In this document: positions 11,395-22,700 of the stretch, in pieces
Position numbering within the stretch: position 1 is the first letter of the stretch
How the letters are laid out: every line of letters begins with the position of its first letter
Source: Posidonia oceanica
Taxonomy: Eukaryota > Streptophyta > Magnoliopsida > Alismatales > Posidoniaceae
Assembly (NCBI GenBank): GCA_037176725.1
Contig: JAZBRS010000049.1
Span: 32,976,001 to 33,040,000, forward strand
Reading direction: 5' to 3'
DNA length: 64,000 bases
Notes under the pieces: generated by a model
Seen by the model: only the letters and a program-made list of their open reading frames with translations
Databases searched by the model: none
Told to the model about the DNA's origin: nothing
Position numbers and translations under genes: made by a program

Positions 11395-12025
11395 ACCTGC
11401 TGTTGATTGGTTTGCTTTGTTTGTCTGGTTGTTCTCTGGGGTTTGCTTTGTTTATCCGGTTGTGCTCCGGGGTTTGCTTTGGTATCCGATTGTCCACTGG
11501 GGATCTTTGCTTTGGTGTCCCGGTTATGCTCTGAGGATCTTTGCTTTGTTATCCCAGTTATGCTCTGGGGATCTTTGCTTTGATGTCCTGGTTATGCTCC
11601 GGGGATCTTTGCTTTGGTGTCCCGGTTATGCTCCAGGGTACCTGCTTTCGATTGGTTTGCTTTATTTGTCCAGTTGTGCTCCGGGGTTTGCTTTGTTTAT
11701 CCGGTTGTGCTCTGGGGTTTGCTTTGGTATCCGATTGTGCTCCGGGGATCTTTGCTTTGGTGTCCCGGTTATACTTCGGGGATCTTTGCTTTGGTATCCC
11801 AGTTATACTCCAGAGATCTTTGCTTTGATGTCCCGGTTATGCTTCGGGAATCTTTGCCTTGGTGTCCCAGTTATGCTCCGGGGTACTGGCTTTTGATTGG
11901 TTTGCTTTATTTGTCCGGTTGTGCTCTGGGGTTTGCTTTGTTTATCCGATTGTGCTCCGGGGTTTGCTTTGGTATCTGGTTGAGCTCCGGGGATCTTTGC
12001 TTTGGTGTCCCGGTTATGCTCCGGG
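11395..12025. repeat. 34-bp tandem array, left half
   Basis: Units of TTTGCTTTGGTGTCCCGGTT plus ATGCTCCGGGGATC (34 bp), mixed with 31-bp variants carrying TTTATCCGGTTGTGC. The array is interrupted by A1 and resumes at 39063. Three phases of 34 bp give a 34-residue repeat in all frames, which explains the long overlapping open frames. Confidence 0.85.
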
Positions 12026-12039
12026 ATTACTACAGTAGG

Positions 12040-15000
12040 TGTGAAGACCTACAAAGGGGAAGGGAAGCAAGTGGAAGGATTACCACTGTTTTGTGACTGT
12101 TTCCCACCAAAATGTCCCACGATGTGTCTCGCACGCTGCCAAAAGCTCGCGATGCGATCGGATAATGGAAAAAGGGGAAGAAAGTCGCAATTAGTGGTGA
12201 ATTCAGGGGAAACGCAACACAAAGTACTGAGTGTATGCGAAAAGAGGAAGCAGAGTTGATAGATAAGAAGTGGAAGTCCTATTCTACATGCTCGAGAAAT
12301 CCAAAAGCAAAAACAATGCATGAAATGCAAATGGTGTGCAAATGAATGTTGTGCAAGGGTTCAGGAGGACTTATCTTGGAAATCTGAAGCCTGATCTGAA
12401 AACTGCTTGGTCCATGCTGAAGAGTGCTCCGCCGGGGTCGTCCAGGTAGCTTGGTTGAGAAGATCCAACGACTGGATCTGAAGATATCCCAGCTTCAAGG
12501 CAGACGGGCCAGAACAGGGGAGAAGAATGGATCTAGGTGTACAGGAGGTCCTAGGAGTGTGCACAACAGGTCCTCCCATGTAAATGGGAGCTAAGAATGC
12601 TTAAGTGTGTGCAAGGAATGCCAAATGTATGAGTGCATGAGTGCAATGCATGCAGAATGCAAGAAAAAACCTAAGGATGATTTTTCAGGAAGCCTGGGAA
12701 CTTATATGCAGCTTTTGAAAAAGTGGGGGTCTAAATGCAAAGATTTTGAAAAGTTAAGGGCTTTTATGCAAGGTTTTTGAAAACTGGAGGGTTTGAATGC
12801 AATTTTGCAAAATGCAGGGTTCAAAATGCAATTTTACAAGGTAAACATGCATCAGGACAAGTTTTGAAATCATATGGGGGATTGACATGCAATTCTGAAA
12901 TGAACAGGGTCTAAAATGCAACTTTGTAAGCAAAACAGTGGTCTTAATGGTCTGGGAATGCAAACCGATGTCTCATGCAATTTTTTAAATATGTAGGGTC
13001 TAAAATGCAATTTTATAAGCAAAATATGCATTTAAATGACTTTTATAAGCATGTAGAGGATCTATATGCAATTTTTAAAACATACAGAGTCTAAAATGCA
13101 ATTTTATAAGCAAAATATGCATTTAAATGTATGTTGTGCATGAATGAAGGACCTATATGCAAAAATCAGAAAGTATGGGGGAAATGATGCAATGCAGTAA
13201 GAAAAATTGAAAAATAAATGCATAAGTTAACAGAACAGAGGACTAAAGTGCAAATAGGGAAAACAGCAGGGTTTAAAAATGCAATTTGCTAAGGTAAAAT
13301 ATAAGCATTAAATTAGATTATTGATGGACGGACTAACATGCAATAATGGAAAACCAAAGGGCCAGAACTAAAATAAACACTGAAGGAAATCACAGTAGAG
13401 GGACTAACATGTAATTAATCAATTTTTTAGATTTTTTCATGCAATTTCATATGATTTAAATGCGGAATTAAATGAGTTTTAAACAGAGGCAGGACCAGAA
13501 TGCTATAAATTAAAAACAGGGACTGAAAATGCAATTTAATAACAAAATAGCTTAGTAACAGAAAAATAAAGCTACAGTATTTGCTAGAAGAACAGCCACT
13601 GTCGCAGATCGCTACCAGCGGCCCTCGAGGGAGAAAGAGGGGTGCTGGAGACGCGCTGGCGTGGCGACGAGCTTCACCGGAGGTAGACCGAGGTCTGGGC
13701 TACGTCGGGGGGCGATGACAGAGCTTGGTGATGGCCGGAAGTGGCGTCGGAGGTCTGCAGACCAGCTCGGAGGCAGGGAAGATGATCGGAGCGTCGTCGA
13801 TGCGATTTGAAGGCAGGGCTGTGTTCCTGAGGGTCGTGCGGATCTGGGACAACCGTCGGGGCAGCTTTCCGGTGACTGGAGCGGTGAGGCGAGCTTTGAG
13901 CTCGCCGGAGAAGACAGGTCAGCGGCGGTGCTGACCCGGCGAAAGAGGGAGAAGAACCCCTATCTGAGGGGTGGAAAAGCAAGAGGGGGAGAGAATTAAG
14001 CTACAGGGAAAGGAAATTATCTGTTTTGCAGTCCGGAGTGTCCCCCCGACGTAGGTGGGTTCTGCAGATGCCGGCGATGGTCGTCTGGCTGCTGGAGACG
14101 TCGTCAGTGGCTCGTGAGCGCTTGGAATTGCTCTACGGAGTCCTCCGGAGCTTGCAGAATGGTTGGAAGGCAGCTTTGACGACCGGAGCAAGAAATAGCA
14201 CTTTTGGGTGCACAGGAGGTCGTCTGAGGTGGGGGGAGGTGTCCGCCGCTCTCTGGATCAATTGGAAGGTGGCGGCGAGCTTCTGGAGTCTCAGTGAGTG
14301 TGTGTGGATGCTTAGGGGAGCTGGGAAGGGGCTGGAGAGGAAGTTTGGTCGTCGAGTGAATTCTCTGGAAAAATGGGTGCAGGTGTTTGTTGTAAGGGAT
14401 TTGGTCTGTGGAGAGTTGGAAGGTTAATGGTTCGGTGGGTCTGGAAGGTGGAGATTCAGGGAGTTAGGTGCTGGGATTTTGGAGGATTGCGTGAGCTATG
14501 GAGTCAGGAATTCTGGGGAGAGGAAGTGTTGGGTTCTGTCTTGGAAAAGGAGGAGTTGGAAGGTGGTTTCAGGGTGGTTCGGGCTGTGGAAGGGTGGCCA
14601 GAAATGCTAGGAGTTTGGGTGGATTTAGGGACGGAACTGGGAGAGGTTGGAGGGCTGTTTGGGGTTCTGGATGAGACAGGAAGGAAGAGGGAGAAGAGTT
14701 GCAGAATTTCAGTGGGAAGAGAGGGGGTTCTGGGTGGCTTCTGGGCTCTAGATCGCTCTCTATCTCCCGGACGACAAAAGGCAGCGAAGGAGTGGAGTGT
14801 TGGTTTTATCAGGGCTGGAAGCTGCGAGCGCGGGCTATGGATTTTGAATCCACCGGCGCGAGGCAACTGGAGCTGAGGTGAAGGGCAGTCGACGAGGGTG
14901 ACTTGCAATAAATGCCACCGGAAGATCCGCTGAGAGAGCTGAGAGAAGAGGGCGAGCTGTAGGTGAGGTGACTGAGAGGGAGAAGTTTGAATTCAAGAAG

Positions 15001-16736
15001 AGGAGGGAGATGGCCGCGGGAGTGGAAGAAGAACTTGAGGAAGAAGAAGAAGAAGGAGGGAGGAAGGAGGAGGCTGTGTGCGGGTCGGGCCGCGGAAAAA
15101 GGAAAAAAAGAAAGAAGAAAGGAGGGAGGGGAAGAGAGGAGAATGGGCCGGACAGGGCCCAGGAAGAAAAGAAAGAAAAATAGAAAGAAAGCAAGAAAGG
15201 AAGGAAGGGAAAGAAGAGGAAAAATAAATTAGCTAAAAATGAAATGAAAATAGAAAAGGTTTTTAGAATGGTTGTGGTTTAAGTTAGGACTTTGATTAAG
15301 TTTTTTAATGATTGTTTTTTATTAGTTAATTAGGTTTAAAGAGATTTAGTTTTGATTAGGGTTTTTAATGTTTCCTTTGTTTTTGATTTGTTTTTTATTT
15401 TGTTTAAAGGTTTGTTAAGTCTTTTAAGTTGTTTTTAAATTATGTTTTTCTTGTTAAATACTCAGGATGTCAATTAGGATTTTTTAAAGTTTGTTTTTAG
15501 ACTAATTAGAGTGAGTTTTGGCTTTTGATTTTAATCTTTTTAGGGTTTTGTTTAAGTTTCCTTTTACATTTGATTTTGTTTCTTGTTTGTTAAGTTCTTT
15601 TAACATTTTTTTTAGGTTTTCTTGTTAAGTTTTTAATTAGGTGTTCTTAAATTTTGATTGTTTTGTTTTTATTTTTTAATTAAGTTTTCAATTTTTTCTT
15701 TTGAGGATTGGCAAGTTAGGTTTTTTCCTTCTTAATTATTAGCCCTTGCATTTCTTAAGTGTTTTCTTTCTTTTAGGATTTGTTTTCTTGGTTGTTCTTA
15801 ATAGGATTTTACTTTTACCTGTTTTGATTACATTTTGGTTTTTTTCCTTGATTTTATAGCATTCTCTTTTTGTTTGTTCTGCATTTTTAAGTTGCATTCT
15901 TAGTTTTCCATTTTAGCTAGATTTAGTTAGGTTTTTGGTTTTTAATGGTTTGTTTAAGTTCTTAATTATTTATTTTAGGGTTTTAGTTTGCTTTCCTTTT
16001 GTTTTAGAGTTTTAGAGGTTTTTTAAGGATTTTTTAGGGATTTAGTAAGAGAAAGGAAAAGAAAATTAGAAGGAAGAGGAAAAGGGAGAAATGGAGGAAT
16101 AAAGAGGAAAGAGAGGAGTTGAAAGAAAATAATTTTTTGAAGGTCAAAGAAAATGCTAAAAATAAGATAAAAATAGGAATAAGATTGAGAAGAGATAGAA
16201 GCACAAGGGGGCCCACAGCCAGGCAAGAAGAAGGGAGAGAAGGGGGTGAAAAGAAGGAGGATAATCAGGAGAGAGAGAGAGAGGAGAGAGAAAAGAATAA
16301 TCTAGGAGAGAGAAAAGGATAATTTGGATAAATGGAGGGTTTAGAGGTTTTGAAAAGGGGTGAAATTTGGGGAGTGTGTAGCCTAGGGTCTCTAGTGTTG
16401 GGCCTACGGCTTTGGTTTAGTTTTGAGAAAGTTTTGGAAGGGTTTTGAGATGTAGAAAAAGGGTAGTTTTACCTAGGTTTTCTAGGGTTTTTTGGAGTGG
16501 TTTTGGGTTGAAAATTTCTAAGTGTTTGGGTAGGTTTGCTAAGTCGAGAATTGTGAGTTTTCATATAGTTTTTGGATAGGTTTTGGGTTAGAGAAAGGGG
16601 TGTAAGTTTTAGGTCAAATTTGGGCTTGTTTTGAAGGGTAGGATGAAAAGGAATGTGTAGTTTTGACCTAGGTTTGGATCCAGAAGTCGCCAGGAGGTCC
16701 CAATTGATTCAAGCCTATCAAAATGGGGTGTCAACA
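12040..16736 (-). repeat. Inverted segment of the family-A LTR
   Basis: Read on the minus strand it begins TGTTGACACCCCAT (the LTR 5' terminus) and ends GGTCTTCACA, matching 33301-38010 of the 3' LTR end to end (4697 against 4710 bp). Its A-rich and C/T-rich blocks therefore appear as T-rich (15230-16020) and G/A-rich (14960-15230). The T-rich and G/A-rich stretches and open frames here are all shadows of LTR sequence. Confidence 0.85.
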
Positions 16737-16849
16737 CCTACTTTGCGTGGTCTTAAATGGCACTCGTTCTCACACTTGCGCTGTTTACCTCCCCTTTGCT
16801 CCTCCTGCTCTCTTTCTTAGCATTTGCATCTGCATGGTTTTAACGATGC

Positions 16850-17160
16850 TTTATCTCGCTTGTTTTGGCACCGTTTTAGGTGCTCGTTTCGTTTTTAGCA
16901 CCGTTTTACGTGCCTGCTTTGTTTTTTGGTACCGTTTCGCGTGCCCGCTCTGTTTTGGCACCGTTTCGCTTGCCGCTTTGATTTCTCGCACCGTTTCGCG
17001 TGCCGTTTTGCTTTCCACACCGTTTCGCGTGCTGCTTTGTTTTCTTGCACCGTTTCGCGTGCCGCTCTTGTCTTTCGCGCCGTTTTGCATGCCGCTCTGT
17101 CTTTTGCACCGTTTTGTGTGCCGCACTCATTTCTCGCATCGTTTTGCGTGTTTTATGCCG
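16850..17160 (+). repeat. 36-bp tandem array in A1's 5' LTR
   Basis: About eight units built on GCACCGTTTCGCGTGCCGC, corresponding to 7930-8410 and 38130-38370. Confidence 0.75.
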
Positions 17161-17671
17161 GTTTCTCTTGCATGTCGCTTGCATTACTTGGTTTTACCGC
17201 CGTTTTGCTTTTCCGTCTGCATTTGCAAATAGGGCAGTGATGCTTACTGCATGGAGTTCTCACGAGCCAGGTTTCGCCCGGTTCGGAACACAGACAGCGT
17301 TGCTGAGCACTTAGGCTACACGTTTACTTCCCTACATCGCATCCCACCACTTAGAGCACACCTATGAGTATTCATTCAAGCATTCATTGGCATTTAGGCA
17401 TTCAAACCTGCATTTCCCTGCGTATGCGAGCATAAGCCTAGAAAGACCGATTCTCGGGCGTGTCGGGGGTGCCTAACACCTTCCTCGCACGTAACAAGAG
17501 TCCTTGCCCAGTCTTTTGGCCCGCAATGACCATATTGCCTTTATCCTCAGCATGAGTCATCTCATTTGCATTTGTTTTCCTTTGCATTGCTTTGCATTGC
17601 ATCTTTTGCTTGGTTTTGCGTGTTAACTCATGCATTTCCCCCAGTTTTCCTTGTCTCCCGATAATAGACAC

Positions 17672-17684
17672 GGTGGAGACTCTG
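17672..17684 (+). other. Fossil primer-site-like sequence inside the LTR
   Basis: GGTGGAGACTCTG here, and GGTGGCGACTCTG at 38885-38897 (3' LTR) and 8728-8740 (solo LTR), resemble the functional primer site GTGGCGACTCCGCTGGGGAC at 17850. It lies about 175 bp before the present LTR end. Confidence 0.4.
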
Positions 17685-17849
17685 AATTGTTTTATCTTCT
17701 TCTTTTCTTATCTTTTCTCCTCTGTTTTAAGTGTTTTCGAGTTGAGCCCTCCTCCTCGGACATAGCCGCTTATAATGGGCCTGATTCCGATCGGTGCACG
17801 CGAGCTCCTGGCAGTGTGCATGGACGATCTGAACACCGGGATTACTACA

Positions 17850-17869
17850 GTGGCGACTCCGCTGGGGAC
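17850..17869 (+). promoter_or_regulatory. Primer-binding site
   Basis: GTGGCGACTCCGCTGGGGAC follows the LTR end CTACA with at most one base between. The TGGCGACTC-CGCTGGGGA form is typical of Tat/Ogre elements and is usually assigned to a tRNA-Arg. That assignment is from family knowledge and was not checked against a tRNA here. Confidence 0.7.
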
Positions 17870-19177
17870 TAGACTCCGGCTTTCGTTTTTGGCTATTGGC
17901 TCGCCGCTTTCGCAGTTCTGGTTGCCTTTGCCTGCCTTTTGTGCCTCCTTTGCTTGTTTTGCTCGCTTTTCTGTGCAAACTCCTAGCGAGTCGCCTCGTG
18001 GCTACTCTGCTTAGGTTTTGCACCTCCCTCGTCTGCTTTGCCTTGGCTTTTGCTCTATCTAGTTTGCTTGATTGCTTGCTTATTTCCTTGCTTCTGCTCT
18101 TATTTGCCTTACAGCTTACCAGTCTTTACTTTTTTATCTTGCTTACTTATTATTGCTCTATTTCCCGCACAATGCACGTCTACATACTTGTTTGGCAACA
18201 ATGCATGCTTTTTGAATGATGAATGTTTTCTTTTACACATTTGCTATGTCACTACGCACGCACATGCCCTGTATACATGCCTTTTGACATGATGAATGCC
18301 TTTTCTTCACTATTATGCTCACGAACACTCGCACATGCCATGCACTTGCCTTTTGCTATGTTGTATGCTGTTTGTTTGCCATATTTGACTGATTTTCTTC
18401 CCTTTCGCACCTGCCATGCCTAGGATAGTAGAGACTGTTTGCTCTCCCTGTGGTTAATTAAAAATGGCAAGTAAAAAGAACTTCTAGGAGCAACTAGAGA
18501 CTTCAAACAATCCTGCACCCCCTTGGTCTAATAAAATGCGCAAGATAAAAAACTTTAAGCATTCGCATAAGCATCATATAGGGCATGCATTCTTCTCATC
18601 TGAGTCTACCTACTAGTTTGCGAAGGACGATCCCGACCCCTTGTTCCACCGCTTTTGGCGTGGGTCAAGTCAGTCGGTCTGTCCTCCCTTTGTCCAGGGG
18701 TCGTGTCGGTGTAGTGGAGTTTACTGCCCACGCTTTAGCAGGGTCAGGGCCACCAACGCACCACCCTGTTATTTCCTCAGCTTTGGCTAGGAGTTCGACA
18801 GGGAGCCTACTTTTTCTGGCCTGAGTCGGTGACCCGTACACCTAGGGATACCCGAAGTAGACCACCTACTAGGATACACTAGATAGGTGAGGGGGGCATA
18901 CTAGAAAGCATGCATATCATTCATGCCATCTAACTTAACTCATTTGCATCTATCTTTCAGTCTCTAATCCCTGTTTGTCTCTGTTTGTGTCAGTAGTGAT
19001 TGGTAAGCGAGTTACCCTTGCTGGAGCTTGAGTACCATCCCTTTCTGACACCCTTGTTGCGACGTTGTTCGCGACCATTCCCCTCCTGAGCTATCTGCTT
19101 TTGCAACGATAGCTCCTATTAGGAATCGCCGTTTGCATACCCATCACAGCCCTGTTCTCACGCACTCTAGGTCAGCA
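17870..19177 (+). other. 5' untranslated leader of A1
   Basis: Pyrimidine-rich leader between primer site and gag. The hydrophobic open frames within 17896-18292 come from C/T-rich composition and show no domain. I see no upstream gene. Confidence 0.5.
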
Positions 19178-21300
19178 ATGGCCCAGTACGTCAGTGAGCC
19201 TCTCTTCACTCCTGTCACGGAGGGTGTTTCCGCTCCAGTCCCTCCGGTTGCTCCTTCTGCCCCTCTTGTTCCCCCTCCAACGCCAGGGTTTCCTCCCCTG
19301 ATGCCTCCAGGATCTCAGTATGTCCCAGGACAGTGGCAAGCATCTCTTCCTCCGGATCCGATCGCTGAGTCTATCTTGATGACCGTTACTCGCGTTTCGG
19401 AGACGCCAATGCCCCCTCCTTCCTAAGGATACGTCGCCTTTGACATCCCTCCTACCGCTGCTGTGACTTTTGCTATGGCGCCTACTCCTCCCGGACAGTC
19501 TGCGTCCATGCCATTTGCCTCTCAATCCCCGCCGGCACTGCACTTCAACGTTCCTTCTGACGGAACGCCTGAAGCTCAATACCAGCACTTGATGGAGCTT
19601 GCCTAGAGACTACAGGGCATGGCTCTATCGGTTCGTCCCTCATGTACTCCTGTCGCTCCTGAGGTTCCTTTGAGGCCAGTTCCTGCATTTCATGCATCTA
19701 CCTCCACACCTCCGCCTCGACCATCGTCTCAACTGCTCATGGTTCCGACGATGGGGGCCCGTTTACCGCCTCCTTCTACACAGCACTTAGCACAACATGC
19801 TCCTCTTCCCCCTAGTGGTCAGTCTTTTGGGCTGGCTGGAGCCCAGTACTCCACTGGCTCGCTGTCTGGCACCCCGCCTGTACAGCAACTGGTGCTCCAG
19901 CATCCTACCCCTCCCACGGCACAGCATGTCTTCTACCCTCCTCCCTTGCATCAGGCCCAGAACCCTGCATTCATCCCTACACACACAGTTCCCCAGCACA
20001 GATACGTCGGCCATCCCGTTGCTCCACCAGGCGACGCTATGGTAGATCCGGAGGAGCACTTAGGTGTGACCCATTCGGCGTATGTGCTCACTACTCCTGC
20101 CGATCCCTCTCCTATGGCAGCAAATCCAGACCCCATTAACAACCGGATGGATGTCTTGGAAAAGACACTACGACTAGTGCAGGGTACTGAGCACCAAACC
20201 TACCAATTTCAGGACCTCTGCTGCTTTCCAGAGGCGGTACTCCCTCCGAAGTTCAAAATCCCGGACTTCGAGAAATACATTGGTAGGGGCTGCCCCGTAG
20301 CATACCTGAAGGCGTAATGCGGTGATCTCGCTCAGCTTCAGGCTGACGAGAGGTTACTGATCCTCCTGTTCCAGAAGAGCTTGACCGGGCCAGCACTCAA
20401 GTGGTTCACATCGCTTGATATGTCAGCCATCAAAACTTGGAATGACCTCAGTCAGGCGTTCCTGGAACAGTACTCCTTCAACCGCGATCTAGTCCCAAAG
20501 TGGGCGAACTTGATCGCAATTAAGTAGAATTCCGGCAAGCCGTTCGGGGAGTACGTCGGCCGCTGGCGCGTCCTTGCTTCACAGGTCCGAGATAGACTCT
20601 CTGATGAGGAGTCTATTGAGATCGTTATCATAGGGGCACAGCCATCTCTTGGAGCTCTGCTTAGCATCCAGCCAATCACTACTTTTGCAGTACTTATCCA
20701 AGCTGGAGCGTGCGTGGAGAGTTCTTTGCGGAGTGGCAACTTCCCGGCTCTCTCTGCGTTCGCTAAGCAGGCTGCGATCAGCAGTAATAGTGCCAACAGC
20801 AGCGCTTCCAACAACAACAGCGGCAGCAGCAACAATCGTCCAAAGAAGAAGGACTCGCCGAAAACCGCTGTTGCGTTCGTCGACTCTCCTACTGTGCCTA
20901 TTCACTTGCCATCCCGGCCTGCCCCAGCTCAGATGGTGTATGCTCCTACACCTAGGAATCCACCCACACCACAGATCACAACCACCGCTAGACCGGTCTA
21001 CCCTATCGCACCGGTTCAGCAAGGCTCATACCAGAGACAAAGTCGGCTACCCATTGAGAAGCGGAAATTTGCCCCACTGGTGGAACCGCTCACGGTCATC
21101 TTGCCGAAGATTGCATCGCTCCTAAAGTTCCCGGAGGTTCGTCCGCCCCCAAATCTTTTGCCACATTGGTTTAAGGCGAACCTCTTTTGCAATTTCCATC
21201 GAAGCGTCGGGCATTCGACGGACAATTGCTACTCCCTGCGGAACGCCATTCAAGATCTAATCGAATCGGGAACGATTGTGATTGACACGCACGAGGCATC
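19178..21300 (+). pseudogene. gag region
   Basis: A proline-rich N-terminus (19178-20140) is followed by the retrotransposon gag fold around 20220-20720, with PPKFKIPDFEKYIGRGCPVA, LLFQKSLTGPALKWF and NDLSQAFLEQYSFN. A C-X2-H-X4-H-X4-C knuckle lies at 21188-21229 (CNFH...H...C). This gag packages the genomic RNA in virus-like particles. Stops at 19424, 19604, 20315 and 20525 break it. The stretch 20780-20830 is an Asn/Ser run. The knuckle is the His-containing form usual in this lineage. Confidence 0.8.
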
Positions 21301-22329
21301 CACTCAAGCACACACACATGCATCCACACATTCAGTTGTTCCCCCTCATTCTGGCATCATCCACCAACCCCTACCGGAACACACTTATCCGGGAGGGGCA
21401 GGAACCTCAGGCGTTCATTCCGTCTTTCCTTCTGGGCCTACTACCTCTGTTGTAGACCCTTTTGATCTTATTTCCGATATCTCTGAGCCCTTCCTTATCA
21501 ATCTCTATCTCGAGGCAGTTGCCGGCTCCGAGTCGGGAGTTCTCATGATCCGAGCGCATGCCAGGCCGGAGCGCCCCTTCGCACCCCCTACTGTGCCTCC
21601 TCAGGCTCAACCCCCTGTACACCTACTAGCTAGAGCCCAGCCTAGATCCCCTGTCCACCTCTTAGGGCGACCTCAGCTAGAATTCCCCATACATCTTCTA
21701 GGCAGACCTCAGTCAGCCCCTGCCTTCCCACTCCAACAACCTTACCATTTAGATAGACCTCAATACCCAGAAGGTCCCCCTGTAACCCCTCCTATGCTCG
21801 CAGCACGTGCTCTAGTTGTTATTGATTTAACCCTGGACACCCATCGCGTCCCTTACAGCTACGTCACAGAAGTGTGCGCGGAAGTAACGCGATCAGGGAG
21901 GGTCTACAGACCCCCAGCACCGGCCATTAGGTCAAATCACCCTGAACCTGCTATGCCCCCACCCTCTAACCAACCTATAGCAAACCTAGCCTCAAACCAA
22001 CTTGTAGCAAGCCAAATCCCTGCCCAACCTGTAGCGGCCCAATTTCCTGCCACTACCCCTTTAGAGCTTGCCAAAACAATCCCTCCTGCTGCCAAGAAAA
22101 ACCAACCCAAAGCAGACATAACCTCCCAACTTAAGAAGGTCGAAGCCGACATTTCCATTTGGGACCTAATCCACACCTCTGCCGAACACCGCGAGGCTTT
22201 TCTTCGCATGTTCCAGGCTGCCTGTGTGTCCCAATCTATTGAGCCTTCGGCCTTGGAAAGTATGGTAGGGATGATTGCGAAGCCGCAGGTCATCTCTTTT
22301 ACAAGTGATGAGCTGCCTCCGGCGGGGAT

Positions 22330-22700
22330 TAATCGCAATCAACCCCTGTTCGTCACGGTTCAGTTCAAAAACTTTCGCATTCCCCTAACACTGGTTGATA
22401 ACGGGTCAGGCCTTAATGTCTGCCCCTTGCGTATTGCAACCAAGCTCGGATTCAAAGCCGAGGACATCACGCCAGCCGTGAAGGGAATGACAGTTTTTGA
22501 CAACACCCACCATGACGCTCTGGGGATACTGGTTATTCCTCTTGCCATTGGCCCGGTCGTTTTCGATGTAGAATTTTATGTCGTCGACTTGAAGCCGAAC
22601 TTCAATCTCTTGCTTGGGCGCCCTTGGCTCCACAAGCATCAAGTCCTTCCCTCGACCCTCCATCGGATGATAAAGTACCATCGTGGCGATGATGTCATTG
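22330..22700 (+). pseudogene. Aspartic protease domain
   Basis: The active-site motif LVDNGSGLNVCPL has its Asp codon at 22397-22399, followed by the flap region and the NLLLGRPWLHKH motif. DNG instead of DSG/DTG is common in this lineage. It is in frame with gag. This piece alone has no stop and may be the best-kept domain of A1. It would mature the polyprotein. Confidence 0.8.

Larger units (their letters stand above)
12026..17849 (+). repeat. 5' LTR of A1, internally inverted
   Basis: Consists of a short U5 tail (ATTACTACA, 12026-12034), GTAGG, the inverted first 4.7 kb of the LTR (12040-16736), then CCTAC (16737-16741) and the remaining 1.1 kb in normal orientation, ending GGATTACTACA at 17849. 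The right-hand part contains the conserved GGGGGTGCCTAACACCTTCC motif (17466-17485) typical near the 3' end of Tat LTRs. Confidence 0.8.

Noticed and set aside
11417..12096. Long plus-strand open frames of about 160 codons
   Set aside because: They are translations of the 34-bp array; the same peptide repeats appear in all frames. Likewise 39103-39537, 53335-53980 and 59706-60644.
12040..16736. Independent minus-strand solo LTR inserted in A1
   Set aside because: A separate insertion would have direct target repeats; here the flanking GTAGG and CCTAC are inverted copies, and the right flank continues the same LTR in register.
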